The translations under genes were made by a program, and so were the position numbers. The notes under the pieces are model-generated. The model was not told where the DNA came from. It searched no databases and saw nothing but the letters and a program-made list of their open reading frames with translations. From the NCBI RefSeq assembly GCF_024054175.1, contig NZ_JAMXLA010000001.1:1234528-1298527 (forward strand): DNA of 64,000 nt, given 5' to 3'. Positions 16,303-26,344 of this stretch are shown one piece after another. Position 1 is the first letter of the stretch. Every line of letters begins with the position of its first letter. This DNA comes from Flavobacterium sp. NRK1 (GTDB lineage: Bacteria; Bacteroidota; Bacteroidia; Flavobacteriales; Flavobacteriaceae).

Positions 16303-17916
16303 ATGAAATTCAGATCAATTTACCTGTCGTTAGCGTTGGCATTAGCGCTTGCAAGTTGCGGGTCTTCAAAAATTACGGCAGAGCCAATTGCCATAAAAAC
16401 AACTATTACGCCTAAAAAGGCGGATCTTACAGATGCACAGGAAAAGCGCTGGAGTGATCTTGACCTTGTAAAAGATACCATTCCCGGAATGAGTGTAGAC
16501 AGAGCTTATGAACTGCTTAAAGGAAGAAAAAGCAAAAAAGTTATTGTTGGTATAGTAGATTCAGGAGTAGATATCAATCACCCTGAACTTAAACCTGTTG
16601 TGTGGACAAATACTAAAGAGGTTGCCGATAATGGTATTGACGACGACAAGAACGGTTATATTGATGACATACACGGATGGAACTTTTTAGGAAATGCTGA
16701 ACATGAAAACCTTGAATATGTGCGTATTCTTAAAAAAGGCGATGACGGTTCGGACACTTATAAAAGAGCAAGAGCCGAATATGATAAAGAAATGAAAGAG
16801 GCTCAGCAGGGTAAAATGCAAATGGATTTTATTACTAAAGCCGACCAAAAAATAAAAGCTGAACTTAAAAAAGACAGCTATACTGCAGATGACCTTAAAA
16901 ATCTGAAAACTACAGATCAGTTAATAACAATGGTTAAGCCTCAGTTTATCCACCTGTTAGGCACAATGACATCTGAAGAGCTTGCAAAAGAAATTCAAAG
17001 CGGTAAAGAACATTATGACAATCAGTTAGAGTATAATCTTAACGAAAAATTTGACGGCCGTAAAATTGTTGGAGATAATCCTGATGATATTACAGATACA
17101 AAATATGGAAACAACAATGTAATAGGCCCTGTTGCCGAAGGTGCTAAACACGGTACACACGTTGCAGGTATTATTGCCCAGACAAGAGGTAACGGTGTTG
17201 GCGGAGATGGCATTGCAAGCAATAATGTAGAAATTATGGCTGTACGCGCCGTGCCGGATGGTGATGAGTATGATAAAGACGTAGCACTAGGTATTCGTTA
17301 CGCTGTAGATAATGGTGCTAAAGTAATCAACGGTAGTTTTGGTAAATACTACTCTACGCACAGCCAGTGGGTATATGATGCTATTAAATATGCTGCCGAA
17401 AAAGATGTACTTATTGTTTGTGCTGCCGGAAATGAAGGCATGGACCTTAATGCTGATGGCAAAACTGTAGAACGTTATCCTAACGATAGTAAAGTAGGCG
17501 GCCCTGAAATTTCAGATAACTTCCTTACTATAGGTGCTATAAGCTACAATTATGGCCCGGAACTTCTTGCTAACTTTTCAAACTACGGTAAAAGCGAAGT
17601 AGATATTTTTAGCCCGGGAGTTAGAATTTATGCTACAACACCAAACAATTCATATGAATACCTTCAGGGAACATCAATGGCTTCTCCTAATGCAGCAGGT
17701 GTAGCAGCACTTATACGCTCATACTACCCTACTTTAACAGCTTCTCAGGTTAAGCACATTATTATGGATTCTGGTATTCCTGTAGATATTCAGGTTAACC
17801 TTGGCGGTGATCCTGATGATCAGAGATCATTCAGTGAATTATCCAGATCAGGAAAAATTGTAAATGCTTATAATGCAATTATTCTTGCTGATAAAATTTC
17901 GAGAGAAAAGAAATAA
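16303..17916 (+). CDS. S8 family serine peptidase (subtilase), lipoprotein
   Basis: A 537-residue exported subtilisin-like protease. Its lipobox LASC (lipidated Cys19) predicts membrane anchoring. The catalytic triad is Asp86 (VDSG), His283 (HGTHVAG) and Ser458 (GTSMASP). About 200 residues separate Asp and His because of a long, charged helical insertion (about 125-245), larger than in minimal subtilisins but usual in flavobacterial homologues. No C-terminal secretion domain is seen. It probably degrades peptides or proteins in the cell envelope. It is monocistronic, ended by a strong terminator before the M1 peptidase gene. Confidence 0.94.
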   Translation: MKFRSIYLSLALALALASCGSSKITAEPIAIKTTITPKKADLTDAQEKRWSDLDLVKDTIPGMSVDRAYELLKGRKSKKVIVGIVDSGVDINHPELKPVVWTNTKEVADNGIDDDKNGYIDDIHGWNFLGNAEHENLEYVRILKKGDDGSDTYKRARAEYDKEMKEAQQGKMQMDFITKADQKIKAELKKDSYTADDLKNLKTTDQLITMVKPQFIHLLGTMTSEELAKEIQSGKEHYDNQLEYNLNEKFDGRKIVGDNPDDITDTKYGNNNVIGPVAEGAKHGTHVAGIIAQTRGNGVGGDGIASNNVEIMAVRAVPDGDEYDKDVALGIRYAVDNGAKVINGSFGKYYSTHSQWVYDAIKYAAEKDVLIVCAAGNEGMDLNADGKTVERYPNDSKVGGPEISDNFLTIGAISYNYGPELLANFSNYGKSEVDIFSPGVRIYATTPNNSYEYLQGTSMASPNAAGVAALIRSYYPTLTASQVKHIIMDSGIPVDIQVNLGGDPDDQRSFSELSRSGKIVNAYNAIILADKISREKK

Positions 17917-17936
17917 GAAAATATAATTTTTTTAAG

Positions 17937-17967
17937 AATGGAAGGGCGCAATCCCTTCCATTTTTTT
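17937..17967 (+). terminator. Terminator of the S8 peptidase gene
   Basis: AATGGAAGGG/CCCTTCCATT, a perfect 10-bp stem with a T7 tail. Confidence 0.95.
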
Positions 17968-17978
17968 ATTTTTAGCCC

Positions 17979-19865
17979 ATGAAAAAATTAGTATTACTGG
18001 CATTATTATCGGCTACAGGCCTATATGCGCAAAACAATCCTAACCCCGGTTACTGGCAGCAGCACGTAGATTATAAAATGAACGTGTCTATGGATGTGAA
18101 AACTTACCGCTACACCGGTAAGCAGGAACTGGTATATACCAACAATTCTAAAGATACGCTTAACCGTGTTTTTTATCACCTTTACAACAATGCTTTTCAG
18201 CCTGGCAGCGATATGGATGCACGACTAAAAGCCATTGCCGATCCTGATAGAAGAATGGTAAAAACCTTTAAAACGGCCGATAAAACTACCTACGAAAGCC
18301 GTATCAGTAACCTTAAACCCGATGAGATTGGCTACCTGAAAGTAGAAAACCTAAAACAGGATGGTGCTGCTACACAAAATAAACTTGCAGGAACAATACT
18401 GGAGGTTACACTTGCAAAACCGCTTTTACCGGGACAATCTACCACACTTACAATGGATTTTGAAGGACAGGTTCCGGTACAAATTCGCCGTAGCGGAAGA
18501 AATAATGCCGAAGGTGTTGCTCTCTCTATGACACAGTGGTACCCAAAAATGGCCGAATATGATTTTGAAGGATGGCATACTAACCCTTATATAGCACGTG
18601 AATTTCATGGTGTTTGGGGTAATTTTGATGTAAACATTACTATTGATAAAGATTATACTATAGGTGGTACCGGTTACCTGCAAAATAAAAATGAGATAGG
18701 AAAAGGCTACCAGGATGAAGGCGTTGAGGTTAAATATCCACGAAAAACAAAAACACTTACGTGGCATTTTGTAGCGCCAAATGTGCATGATTTTGCCTGG
18801 GCTGCCGACAGCAATTTTGCTCACGACAAAATAATGGGTGAAAACAATACCGAACTTCACTTCTTCTATAAAAACACGCCTGAAAACCAGGATGGGTGGA
18901 AAAGGCTTCAGCCAAAAACAGCCGAAATTCTTTCATATTATAATAAAATAGTAGGTAAATATCCGTATAAGCAATATTCTGTAATACAAGGTGGAGACGG
19001 CGGTATGGAGTATGCTATGTGTACACTTATAACAGGCCATACGTATGAAGGTCTTGTATCTGTAACGGCTCACGAATTTGGGCATTCATGGTTTCAGCAT
19101 GTTCTTGCATCTAACGAAACTGAGCACGGATGGATGGACGAAGGCTTTACCACTTACATTGAAGACCTGGCAATGCACAACCTTATGCCTGCTAAAGATA
19201 AAAATGAGCAGGAAGCAAATCCTTTTGCAGGATCGTATGCCAATTATTTTTACATGGTAAAAACAGGTAAAGAACAGCCTTTAAGCACTCAGGCAGACAG
19301 GTTTGACCTTAACATGCTATATAGTATTTCATCGTACAGCAAAGGTTCAATTTTTCTTTCGCAGCTTGGTTACTTAATAGGCGAAGACAAACTTGCTGAA
19401 ACCATTAAGCGTTATTATGCCGACTATAAATTTACACATCCTACGCCTAACGATATAAAACGCACTGCCGAAAAAGTTACCGGTGCTCAGCTTGGCTGGT
19501 ATTTAACTGATTGGACAGAAACTACAAACACTATAGATTACAGCCTTAAAGCCGATGAGGATGGGGATGCAACCAAAGTTACCCTTGAACGTATTGGACG
19601 TATGCCTATGCCTATAGATATTATTGCAGTTTATGAAGACGGAACACAGGAAACATTTTATGTGCCGCTACGCTCTATGCGTTATATAAAAGATAATCCG
19701 TATCCTTCATTAAAACGCACTGTGCTGGCTGATTGGGACTGGGCCTACCCAACGTATAATTTTACAATAAATAAGCCTAAAAAAGCCATTAAAGTACTTA
19801 TGATAGACCCTTCTGAACTTATGGCAGATGTAAACAGAGATAATAATGTTTATATAGCACAATAG
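17979..19865 (+). CDS. M1 family zinc aminopeptidase, exported
   Basis: A 628-residue metallopeptidase of the gluzincin M1 family. A signal peptide (about residues 1-17, cut before QNN) is followed by the N-terminal beta domain and then the catalytic domain. The zinc motif is HEFGH at residues 365-369, with the third ligand Glu388 in WMDEGFTTY. A GGMEYAM motif upstream (about residue 343) corresponds to the substrate-binding GxMEN loop. The ERAP-like C-terminal helical domain is absent, as in short bacterial M1 enzymes. It probably trims peptides in the periplasm. It starts just after the S8 peptidase terminator. Confidence 0.93.
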   Translation: MKKLVLLALLSATGLYAQNNPNPGYWQQHVDYKMNVSMDVKTYRYTGKQELVYTNNSKDTLNRVFYHLYNNAFQPGSDMDARLKAIADPDRRMVKTFKTADKTTYESRISNLKPDEIGYLKVENLKQDGAATQNKLAGTILEVTLAKPLLPGQSTTLTMDFEGQVPVQIRRSGRNNAEGVALSMTQWYPKMAEYDFEGWHTNPYIAREFHGVWGNFDVNITIDKDYTIGGTGYLQNKNEIGKGYQDEGVEVKYPRKTKTLTWHFVAPNVHDFAWAADSNFAHDKIMGENNTELHFFYKNTPENQDGWKRLQPKTAEILSYYNKIVGKYPYKQYSVIQGGDGGMEYAMCTLITGHTYEGLVSVTAHEFGHSWFQHVLASNETEHGWMDEGFTTYIEDLAMHNLMPAKDKNEQEANPFAGSYANYFYMVKTGKEQPLSTQADRFDLNMLYSISSYSKGSIFLSQLGYLIGEDKLAETIKRYYADYKFTHPTPNDIKRTAEKVTGAQLGWYLTDWTETTNTIDYSLKADEDGDATKVTLERIGRMPMPIDIIAVYEDGTQETFYVPLRSMRYIKDNPYPSLKRTVLADWDWAYPTYNFTINKPKKAIKVLMIDPSELMADVNRDNNVYIAQ

Positions 19866-19906
19866 TTTTAATAAACTTGTGTCCTATCCACAATTCATCA
19901 TAAACA

Positions 19907-19937
19907 AAAAAGCAGTACCGTTGAAGTACTGCTTTTT
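19907..19937. terminator. Bidirectional terminator between M1 peptidase and GNAT genes
   Basis: AAAAAGCAGTAC/GTACTGCTTTTT, a perfect 12-bp stem with A- and T-runs on both sides, between convergent genes. Confidence 0.92.
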
Positions 19938-19954
19938 TGCTTTTTATATTTTAT

Positions 19955-20401
19955 CTATTGCCTGTGCATTCTTATATGCGGAATATCATCTTCAAGATAC
20001 TGCTCCCCTTCCTGCACAAAACCGTGGCTTTCATAAAACTTTTTCAGGTATAGCTGTGCTGATATGGTAATACATGAAATATTATAATGTTGATGTATCG
20101 CCGCAATGGCGGTAGCCATAAGATCATGGCCCCATTTACGATCGCGGTATTTTTGGCTTACTACTACCCTGCCAATAGACGGATTGTCAAAATAATCTCC
20201 TGTATTAAACAGGCGGCAATAGGCAACTAACTCATCGTTAAACATCCCCAACACATGTAAAGCTTTCTCATCTTTGCCATCAATATCCTGATAAACGCAG
20301 TTTTGCTCCACTACAAACACCTCGCTCCGCAATTGCATAGCTTTGTATAGTTCCTGCAGAGAAAGTTCGTTAAATCGCTTTATTTTAAATTGTGGCTTCA
20401 T
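19955..20401 (-). CDS. GNAT family N-acetyltransferase, ElaA type
   Basis: A 148-residue acetyltransferase. The ElaA-subfamily pattern includes LYKAMQLRSEVFVVEQ near residues 18-33, then YQDIDGKD, and the acetyl-CoA loop region around RVVVSQKYRDRKWGHDLM (about 78-95), a variant of the Q/RxxGxG/A motif. The substrate is unknown; ElaA relatives are uncharacterised small-molecule or protein acetyltransferases. The start codon overlaps the stop of the DUF4837 gene (ATGA), so the two are translationally coupled. Confidence 0.9.
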   Translation of the reverse strand: MKPQFKIKRFNELSLQELYKAMQLRSEVFVVEQNCVYQDIDGKDEKALHVLGMFNDELVAYCRLFNTGDYFDNPSIGRVVVSQKYRDRKWGHDLMATAIAAIHQHYNISCITISAQLYLKKFYESHGFVQEGEQYLEDDIPHIRMHRQ

Positions 20402-21375
20402 AAGAACTTTATAGATTTGATTATAGATTCAAGTTCTATTACCAAATCTCTTTTTGGTGAAGACGGACTGTAAATAAAGCCTTCTACTACCATGTAGCAA
20501 TTATGCCTGTCGTCCCGAATGGCATAGTTAAGGAAAGGTCCATTCATAAAGTCATGCTTCATTTCCCAGTTTCCACGGGTTTCAAAAGCGCGTTTATCTT
20601 TAAAGCTGGTCATGAAAAGGTAGGGCGAATAAGCTTCCTCTGTAATCATAAAAGTGTTTTCTTCCTGGCCATGAATGTATTCCTGCCCAATAGAATCACG
20701 CATTTTTATAATATTGTTTACAATAGTTTTATCGTGTTCTATAACATCATAAGGAACTTTGTAAAGCAATATGTTAGTGTTTCCGCTTGGAATATCTTTT
20801 TTAAGCCATATAAAATTGCTGTTTTGAATAGCGTAATTATAAGTAGACGGAACTTTAATAGAAATATTATACTGCTTTTTTATAAGCGTTTCATCAATTA
20901 GTCCAAGCTTAATATTCCTTTGTTGGTTCTCAGCAATTTCTGTTTGTTTTATCGTGCGGATAATTTCATCAGAATGCATATCTATAAGTTCCAGTATATC
21001 ATCAATAGATTTTCCTGTTATAGTAAATACATTTTGCGGGGCACAATAATTATTTTCTACAAAGTCAAAGTTCTTTCTATCGGCTTTGTCTATAACAATA
21101 ATATTCCTTCCCTTTTTAAGGGATTCGTCAAACGACTTATCATGCAGCTGATTAAGGGTAAAAATAGGTTCTTCCTGTGTAAGGCCGTCTACAGGTGCCG
21201 CAAGCCTTTTTCGCAGGCTGTCTCCTACCTCGCCATTCCAAAGTACATCGCTTATTACAATAGAAATTTCGTTTATATTGCCCTTGGAAGAATACTCATT
21301 ATTATGTTTCTTCTTATTGCAGGCCACACAGCAAAGAATAAAAACAAATGCTATTGTTTGCTTTAGCCTTTTCAT
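20398..21375 (-). CDS. DUF4837 family lipoprotein
   Basis: A 325-residue protein with a lipoprotein signal (CCVAC, lipidated Cys near residue 19) followed by a Lys/Asn tether. It appears to be a DUF4837 protein, a Bacteroidota family of unknown function. Two similar alpha/beta halves can be made out, each with hydrophobic strand and charged helix alternation. It lies 22 bp downstream of a LysM lytic transglycosylase gene, an arrangement I believe is common in Flavobacteria, so a cell-envelope role is likely. No catalytic motif is visible. Confidence 0.8.
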   Translation of the reverse strand: MKRLKQTIAFVFILCCVACNKKKHNNEYSSKGNINEISIVISDVLWNGEVGDSLRKRLAAPVDGLTQEEPIFTLNQLHDKSFDESLKKGRNIIVIDKADRKNFDFVENNYCAPQNVFTITGKSIDDILELIDMHSDEIIRTIKQTEIAENQQRNIKLGLIDETLIKKQYNISIKVPSTYNYAIQNSNFIWLKKDIPSGNTNILLYKVPYDVIEHDKTIVNNIIKMRDSIGQEYIHGQEENTFMITEEAYSPYLFMTSFKDKRAFETRGNWEMKHDFMNGPFLNYAIRDDRHNCYMVVEGFIYSPSSPKRDLVIELESIIKSIKFL

Positions 21376-21397
21376 TAAAGTAATGATTTTAAAGAGT

Positions 21398-23146
21398 TTA
21401 ATTTACTACAGCAACTTTAAGCTTCATGCCGGGCTGAATATTTTCTCCCTGAAGTTTATTCCAGCTTCTAAGATTTTCAACCGTTACACCAGGATGCTTT
21501 CTTGCAATACTAAACAATGAATCGCCTTTTTGTACTATATACATGCGCTCTTCTTCATAGTTTACCTGCTTGCTTCTTTTAGTAGTTTCTTTAACTGCTA
21601 TAGCTGTTTTAGTCTCTTTAGCACATTCCGTAACATCAATATCATCTGCAGCATCGTTATCAGCTACATCTTCATCATCTGTGGAAGCAACAGCGGTTTT
21701 TGCACTTGTATTTACTGTAGTTTTAGTAGTTGCTTTTTCTTTGGTTTGGGTTTCTTTAGCAGCAATAGCTTCCTGTGTAACAGGTGTATTTATAACTGTT
21801 GACTGATAAATTTTCAGTTTATGCCCTGCAATGATATTGTTGCCTCTTATTTTGTTCCATTTTCTAAGGTCTGTGATGCTGACGTTATATCTTTCAGCAA
21901 TTTCACTCAGGTTATCGCCTCTTTTAATAGTATGGAATTTGGTTGTAGTTTTTGTTCTTCCTGAAGAGGATGTTGATGAAGCAACAGCGGTTTCAGAACC
22001 GTTATCAAGAAAATATGGCTTTTCTCTTTTGCCCGCCTCATAATCTATATAAGCATAAACCGCTTTTTCATTAGAAGTAAACAAGCCTATTTTTTCTTTA
22101 GGAAGTCTTAGGTAATGTGCTTTTTCAGTTGTGTAAGGAATAACATCCAGCTTATAAATAGGGTTAAGCAGCTGTAACTGAGATACAGGAACATCTAATA
22201 CCTGAGCAATCTGTTTAAAAGACATTTGGCGTTTTACCATTACCGTATCTGTTTCAAAGTACGATATAGGTGCTTTATTGGCTTTTATACCGTGGTCATT
22301 AGCATATTCATAAATATACATTGTGGCAAGAAAAGTAGGTACATAAGCCTGGGTTTCTCTTGGAAGATTTCTACGGATATTCCAGTAATTGCTGTAACTT
22401 CCTGAACGGCGGATAGCCTTAGTAACATTACCCGGGCCAGCATTGTATGATGCAAGAACAAGATCCCAGTCACCAAACATATTATAAAGGCTGGACAGGT
22501 ACTGGCATGCAGCTTCTGTTGCTTTAATAGGGTCACTTCTTTCGTCAACATAGCTGTTTACCTCAAGATTATATTGCTTACCTGTAGGATACATAAACTG
22601 CCAAAGTCCTGTTGCCCCTACCCTTGATTTAGCTCTTGGATTTAGTGCAGACTCTATTACTGCAAGATATTTAATTTCTAAAGGCACATTGTATTTTGCA
22701 AGGTGCTCTTCAAACATTGGGAAATAATATTCTGAGATAGCCATTAAACGCTCATAAGATCTTGGCCTGTTTTTAAGGTACGATTTTATGATATTTTCAA
22801 GGCCTTTGCTGTATTCTATATGAAATGGTGATTTAGCATCAAGCTTAGCTAGTCTTTCTTTTAAAAGTTCTGTAGAAAGGCTATAGTCAACATCTTCATC
22901 AGGATTGATCTTCATAAGATCCTCCTGCATATCATTAAACAAATCCTCGTTAGTAAGTTCTTTTATCCATAAGCTGTCTATACAGGCCAGATCATTGTGG
23001 CGTATAAAAGTAGATTTTATAGAGTCCAAGAACGAAACTTTAGCAATTGGTGCAACCGGGGAAATGTCGGTTAGGGCACTCTCCTGGGCAAATGCTGCCA
23101 GAGAGAAAAGTGCGAAAACGAATGACAATGTTTTCTTTTTATTCAT
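21398..23146 (-). CDS. Membrane-bound lytic transglycosylase with two LysM domains (MltD-like)
   Basis: A 582-residue peptidoglycan-cleaving enzyme. A signal peptide (about 1-20) leads to an SLT/lysozyme-fold domain (about 150-300) with catalytic Glu165 in the ESALNP motif, followed by GATGLWQFM and SYNAGPGNV. Two LysM domains follow (about 405-447 and 536-580), each with a GDxLxxIA pattern. They are joined by a Thr/Lys/Glu-rich linker of about 85 residues. This is the MltD layout, and the enzyme makes 1,6-anhydro-muropeptides. It is first in a three-gene set with DUF4837 and GNAT genes. Confidence 0.93.
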   Translation of the reverse strand: MNKKKTLSFVFALFSLAAFAQESALTDISPVAPIAKVSFLDSIKSTFIRHNDLACIDSLWIKELTNEDLFNDMQEDLMKINPDEDVDYSLSTELLKERLAKLDAKSPFHIEYSKGLENIIKSYLKNRPRSYERLMAISEYYFPMFEEHLAKYNVPLEIKYLAVIESALNPRAKSRVGATGLWQFMYPTGKQYNLEVNSYVDERSDPIKATEAACQYLSSLYNMFGDWDLVLASYNAGPGNVTKAIRRSGSYSNYWNIRRNLPRETQAYVPTFLATMYIYEYANDHGIKANKAPISYFETDTVMVKRQMSFKQIAQVLDVPVSQLQLLNPIYKLDVIPYTTEKAHYLRLPKEKIGLFTSNEKAVYAYIDYEAGKREKPYFLDNGSETAVASSTSSSGRTKTTTKFHTIKRGDNLSEIAERYNVSITDLRKWNKIRGNNIIAGHKLKIYQSTVINTPVTQEAIAAKETQTKEKATTKTTVNTSAKTAVASTDDEDVADNDAADDIDVTECAKETKTAIAVKETTKRSKQVNYEEERMYIVQKGDSLFSIARKHPGVTVENLRSWNKLQGENIQPGMKLKVAVVN

Positions 23147-23184
23147 TTAATTTACTTTTTTTAATCAGTTAAATTACAATGCTT

Positions 23185-23210
23185 TACAAAGTAACAAAGT
23201 ATGATAACTT
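23185..23210. repeat. Short AAAGT repeat upstream of the lytic transglycosylase gene
   Basis: ACAAAGTAACAAAGTATG is an 8-bp-period duplication of ACAAAGTA, of the same type as the spacers near glnS/folB. Confidence 0.5.
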
Positions 23211-23241
23211 TAAAATTGAATTTCTATTGCAAATTTTAACA

Positions 23242-24432
23242 CTAGGCCTCAAGTATTGCAGCAATACCCGGTAGTGTTCTGCCTTCCAGCATTTCCAGCA
23301 TGGCACCGCCACCTGTAGAAACGTAACTCATTTTCGGCTCAAGGCCAAATTGTTTAACGGCAGCTACAGAGTCTCCCCCGCCTACAAGCGAGAAAGCACC
23401 ATTTTCGGTAGCTTCAGCTATAAAATTACCAAGGGCTATAGTTCCTTTGGCAAAGTTTTCCATTTCAAATACGCCAAGCGGGCCATTCCAAAGAATGGTT
23501 TTAGACTCAAGAATAACTTTTTTAAAGTTCTCTAATGATTTTGGCCCTGCGTCAAGCCCCTGCCATCCGTCCGGAATTGCAGTTACATCTACAACCTGTG
23601 TTTTAGCATCATTGCTAAAACTGTCGGCAGCAATAACATCTACCGGCAGGTGTACCTGTACATTCTTTTCTTTAGCCTTTGCCAAAATTTCAAGGGCAAG
23701 ATCCTGCTTATCATCTTCGCAGATAGAGTTTCCTATTTTTCCGCCCTGTGCTTTGATAAAGGTAAATGTCATACCACCACCAATAATCAGGTGGTCAACC
23801 TTATCAAGTATATTTTCTATAACTGTAATTTTAGACGAAACTTTAGATCCGCCCAAAACAGCCGTTACAGGTTTTTCGCTGTTTTTTAAGACTTTGTTAA
23901 GACTTTCTATTTCTTTAGCAAGAAGTAAGCCAAAGGTTTTATTTTCAGGAAAATAATTTGCTATAATAGTTGTAGAAGCATGTGCACGGTGTGCAGTACC
24001 AAAGGCATCGTTTACATAAACATCGCCCAGATTGGCCAGTTTTTTTGCAAACTCAGCATCTCCTGCTTCTTCTTCTTTATGAAAACGAAGATTCTCAAGA
24101 AGCAGCACTTCGCCCGGTTTCAGGTTTTTTGCTGCCTGGTCTGCTTCAGCACCAATACAGTCTGAAACAAACTTTACATTAACACCCAGTATTTTAGATG
24201 TAGTATCTACAATATGCTTAAGTGAATACTTTTCTTCAGCACCTTTTGGCCTGCCTAAATGCGACATTAAAATAACGCTCCCGCCGTCTTTTAAAATTTT
24301 ATCGATAGTTGGTTTAGCAGCTTCAATTCGCGTAGTATCGGTAACTTTAAAATTCTCATCAAGAGGTACGTTAAAATCTACACGGATAACAGCTTTTTTA
24401 TCGGCAAAATTAATATCAGCAAGAGTTTTCAT
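23242..24432 (-). CDS. pgk: Phosphoglycerate kinase
   Basis: A 396-residue glycolytic enzyme that transfers phosphate between 1,3-bisphosphoglycerate and ADP in the cytoplasm. Standard features: RVDFNVP near residue 18, SHLGRPKG near 58, LLLENLRF near 108, the ATP-binding GGSKVSSK segment near 190, and the C-terminal [10 protein letters not shown] loop. The ATG at 24432 is chosen because an upstream in-frame start at 24471 would overlap the -7 element and precede the predicted transcription start. Length matches the family. Confidence 0.97.
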   Translation of the reverse strand: MKTLADINFADKKAVIRVDFNVPLDENFKVTDTTRIEAAKPTIDKILKDGGSVILMSHLGRPKGAEEKYSLKHIVDTTSKILGVNVKFVSDCIGAEADQAAKNLKPGEVLLLENLRFHKEEEAGDAEFAKKLANLGDVYVNDAFGTAHRAHASTTIIANYFPENKTFGLLLAKEIESLNKVLKNSEKPVTAVLGGSKVSSKITVIENILDKVDHLIIGGGMTFTFIKAQGGKIGNSICEDDKQDLALEILAKAKEKNVQVHLPVDVIAADSFSNDAKTQVVDVTAIPDGWQGLDAGPKSLENFKKVILESKTILWNGPLGVFEMENFAKGTIALGNFIAEATENGAFSLVGGGDSVAAVKQFGLEPKMSYVSTGGGAMLEMLEGRTLPGIAAILEA

Positions 24433-24468
24433 TAATGTGGTTTTAGTTTTTAGAATTCTGTAGAAAGG

Positions 24469-24501
24469 CAAATATAATCGTTTCTGTTAATAAAAAGCCA
24501 A
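24469..24501 (-). promoter_or_regulatory. Promoter of pgk
   Basis: On the minus strand TTG (24499-24501), 22 nt and TATATTTG (24469-24476); the -7 is 36 nt before the chosen ATG. Confidence 0.65.
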
Positions 24502-24764
24502 GACATTGTTCAAAAATATTTTTAACATATAATTAACTATTTGTTTGTCAGCATTTTATATTGATGTTAAATTTAAAATTAACACACAAAACGGGAGTTT
24601 TATGTAATTAAAAGCATTTGATATATTACCACGAAAACGTAGTAGTATTTTTTATGTAACACGATTTATCTTATAGAAGCAAATTATAATTAAGCAAAGA
24701 CAGCTATAAATGTACCACATTTTATGAATAGCATTTGCTTAATTTCTTATCCTGAATTTTCTGC

Positions 24765-24772
24765 TATATTTG
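24765..24772 (+). promoter_or_regulatory. Predicted -7 element of the holB-like gene, abutting its start codon
   Basis: TATATTTG matches TAnnTTTG and ends 4 nt before the ATG, so the transcript is probably leaderless. No well-spaced TTG is visible. Confidence 0.55.
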
Positions 24773-24776
24773 TCCT

Positions 24777-25925
24777 ATGCTTTTCTCAGAAATTTTAGGA
24801 CAGGATCATATTAAAAACCATCTTACCACGAGTGCCTCTTCGTCGCGCATTCCGCATGCACAGCTTTTTATAGGCCCCGAAGGTTCAGGTACTTTGCCAA
24901 TGGCTATTGCTTATGCGCAATACATTCTTTGCGCTAACACTGATGGAGAAAATGGTAATGGCAACGATGCCTGTAACCTTAAATTCAAAAACCTGTCGCA
25001 CCCTGATCTGCATTTTGTTTTTCCGGTAGCTTCAAACAGCGAAGTAAAAAGCCACCCTGTAAGCGCCAACTTTTTAAAATCATGGCGCGAGTTTGTTAAC
25101 CAGACTCCATACGGCAGCCTTTTTGACTGGTATAAAAAAATTGACATTCAGAATAAACAGGGACAGATTGGTGTAGATGAAGCCTACGAAATTGTAAAAT
25201 CGCTTTCGCTAAAAGCTTATGAAGGCGGATATAAGGTTATGATAATCTGGATGGCTGACCGCATGAATATTGCTACTGCCAACAAACTGCTTAAACTGCT
25301 GGAAGAGCCGCCAGAAAAAACGGTTTTTATACTGATTGCCGAAAGCGAAGATGATATTTTACAAACCATACTTTCACGCTGCCAGGTGCTTAACTTTGGC
25401 CCTTTAGGTGAAAAAGCTATTGTAGATGCCCTTGTTTCACGTGAAAATCTTGATGAAAAAAGTGCACTGAAATTAGCGCATCAGGCTCAGGGAAATTATA
25501 ATAAGGCACTGCATTTATTACATAAATCAGATGATGGGTTTCCGTTTGAAGAATGGTTTGTAATGTGGGTTCGTGCTGCTTTCAGGGCTAAAGGCAATGC
25601 TTCTGCCATACAGGATCTTATTGCCTGGAGCGAACAAATAGCTTCTATTGGCCGCGAAGCCCAAAAGCAGTTCTTAAATTTTTGTATTGATATGTTCCGT
25701 CAGGCCTTATTGCTTAACTACAATGCTAAAGACCTTGTTTTTATGGAACCAACAGTAGATAAGTTTAAACTTGAAAACTTTGCACCTTTTGTAAACGGCA
25801 ATAATATTAACGACATTTTTAAAGAACTTAGCGATGCGCTTTATCATATTGAGCGTAACGGTAATGCCAAAATTATTTTAACCGATCTGTCTATAAAACT
25901 CACACGTTTAATCCATAAAAAATAA
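24777..25925 (+). CDS. holB: DNA polymerase III subunit delta'
   Basis: A 382-residue AAA+ protein of the clamp-loader family. It begins with FSEILGQDHIKNHL and PHAQLFIGPEGSGT. The P-loop is degenerate (GPEGSGTL lacks the GKT), as in delta' subunits that do not hydrolyse ATP. The LKLLEEPPEKTVFILIAES segment (about 172-190) and the SRCQ sensor near 202 are standard clamp-loader motifs. It probably helps load the sliding clamp at replication forks. The ATG is 4 nt after a -7 element. A DoxX-type gene follows after 4 bp. Confidence 0.88.
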   Translation: MLFSEILGQDHIKNHLTTSASSSRIPHAQLFIGPEGSGTLPMAIAYAQYILCANTDGENGNGNDACNLKFKNLSHPDLHFVFPVASNSEVKSHPVSANFLKSWREFVNQTPYGSLFDWYKKIDIQNKQGQIGVDEAYEIVKSLSLKAYEGGYKVMIIWMADRMNIATANKLLKLLEEPPEKTVFILIAESEDDILQTILSRCQVLNFGPLGEKAIVDALVSRENLDEKSALKLAHQAQGNYNKALHLLHKSDDGFPFEEWFVMWVRAAFRAKGNASAIQDLIAWSEQIASIGREAQKQFLNFCIDMFRQALLLNYNAKDLVFMEPTVDKFKLENFAPFVNGNNINDIFKELSDALYHIERNGNAKIILTDLSIKLTRLIHKK

Positions 25926-25929
25926 AACT

Positions 25930-26313
25930 ATGTACACGCATACCGCAATTATTATCACATTAGCATTTCTTGCTATAACATTTATTCAGTCCGGCTACGA
26001 TAAAATTGCCGACTGGAAAGGAAATGTAGGATGGTTGAAAGGACATTTTGCTCAAACACCTATTAAAAATATGGTGCCATTTTCGCTTTTTTTAGTGCTT
26101 ATAATTGAAATTGCTGCCGGAGCATCATCTGTTATTGGTGCCATAGAAATTTTAGTAAATGGCGGTACCGAATTTGCTTTCTGGGCAGCCGTATTATCAT
26201 GCATAGCATTATTAATGTTACTATTAGGTCAGCGAATGGCAAAAGAGTATGATGGTGCAAGAACAATAGTAATCTATTTTATTCCGACCGTTTTATTGCT
26301 TACTTGGCTGTAA
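25930..26313 (+). CDS. DoxX-like family membrane protein
   Basis: A 127-residue protein with four hydrophobic segments (about 4-20, 46-66, 75-95, 105-125), the DoxX/DoxD fold. The conserved QSGYDKI motif after the first segment (about 20-26) is typical of the bacterial DoxX group. Function is unknown for this subgroup; relatives act with quinone or thiol redox partners. It is 4 bp downstream of the holB-like gene and shares its terminator, but no functional link is implied. Confidence 0.8.
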   Translation: MYTHTAIIITLAFLAITFIQSGYDKIADWKGNVGWLKGHFAQTPIKNMVPFSLFLVLIIEIAAGASSVIGAIEILVNGGTEFAFWAAVLSCIALLMLLLGQRMAKEYDGARTIVIYFIPTVLLLTWL

Positions 26314-26344
26314 TATAACTTAGTAGGAAAATATATATCATATA

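Larger units (their letters stand above)
24433..24776. other. AT-rich intergenic region between pgk and the holB-like gene
   Basis: Divergent spacer of 344 bp. It holds the pgk promoter (24469-24501) and the -7 element of the holB-like gene (24765-24772). No reading frame with coding character or hairpin with a T-run is seen in the middle. Confidence 0.6.
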
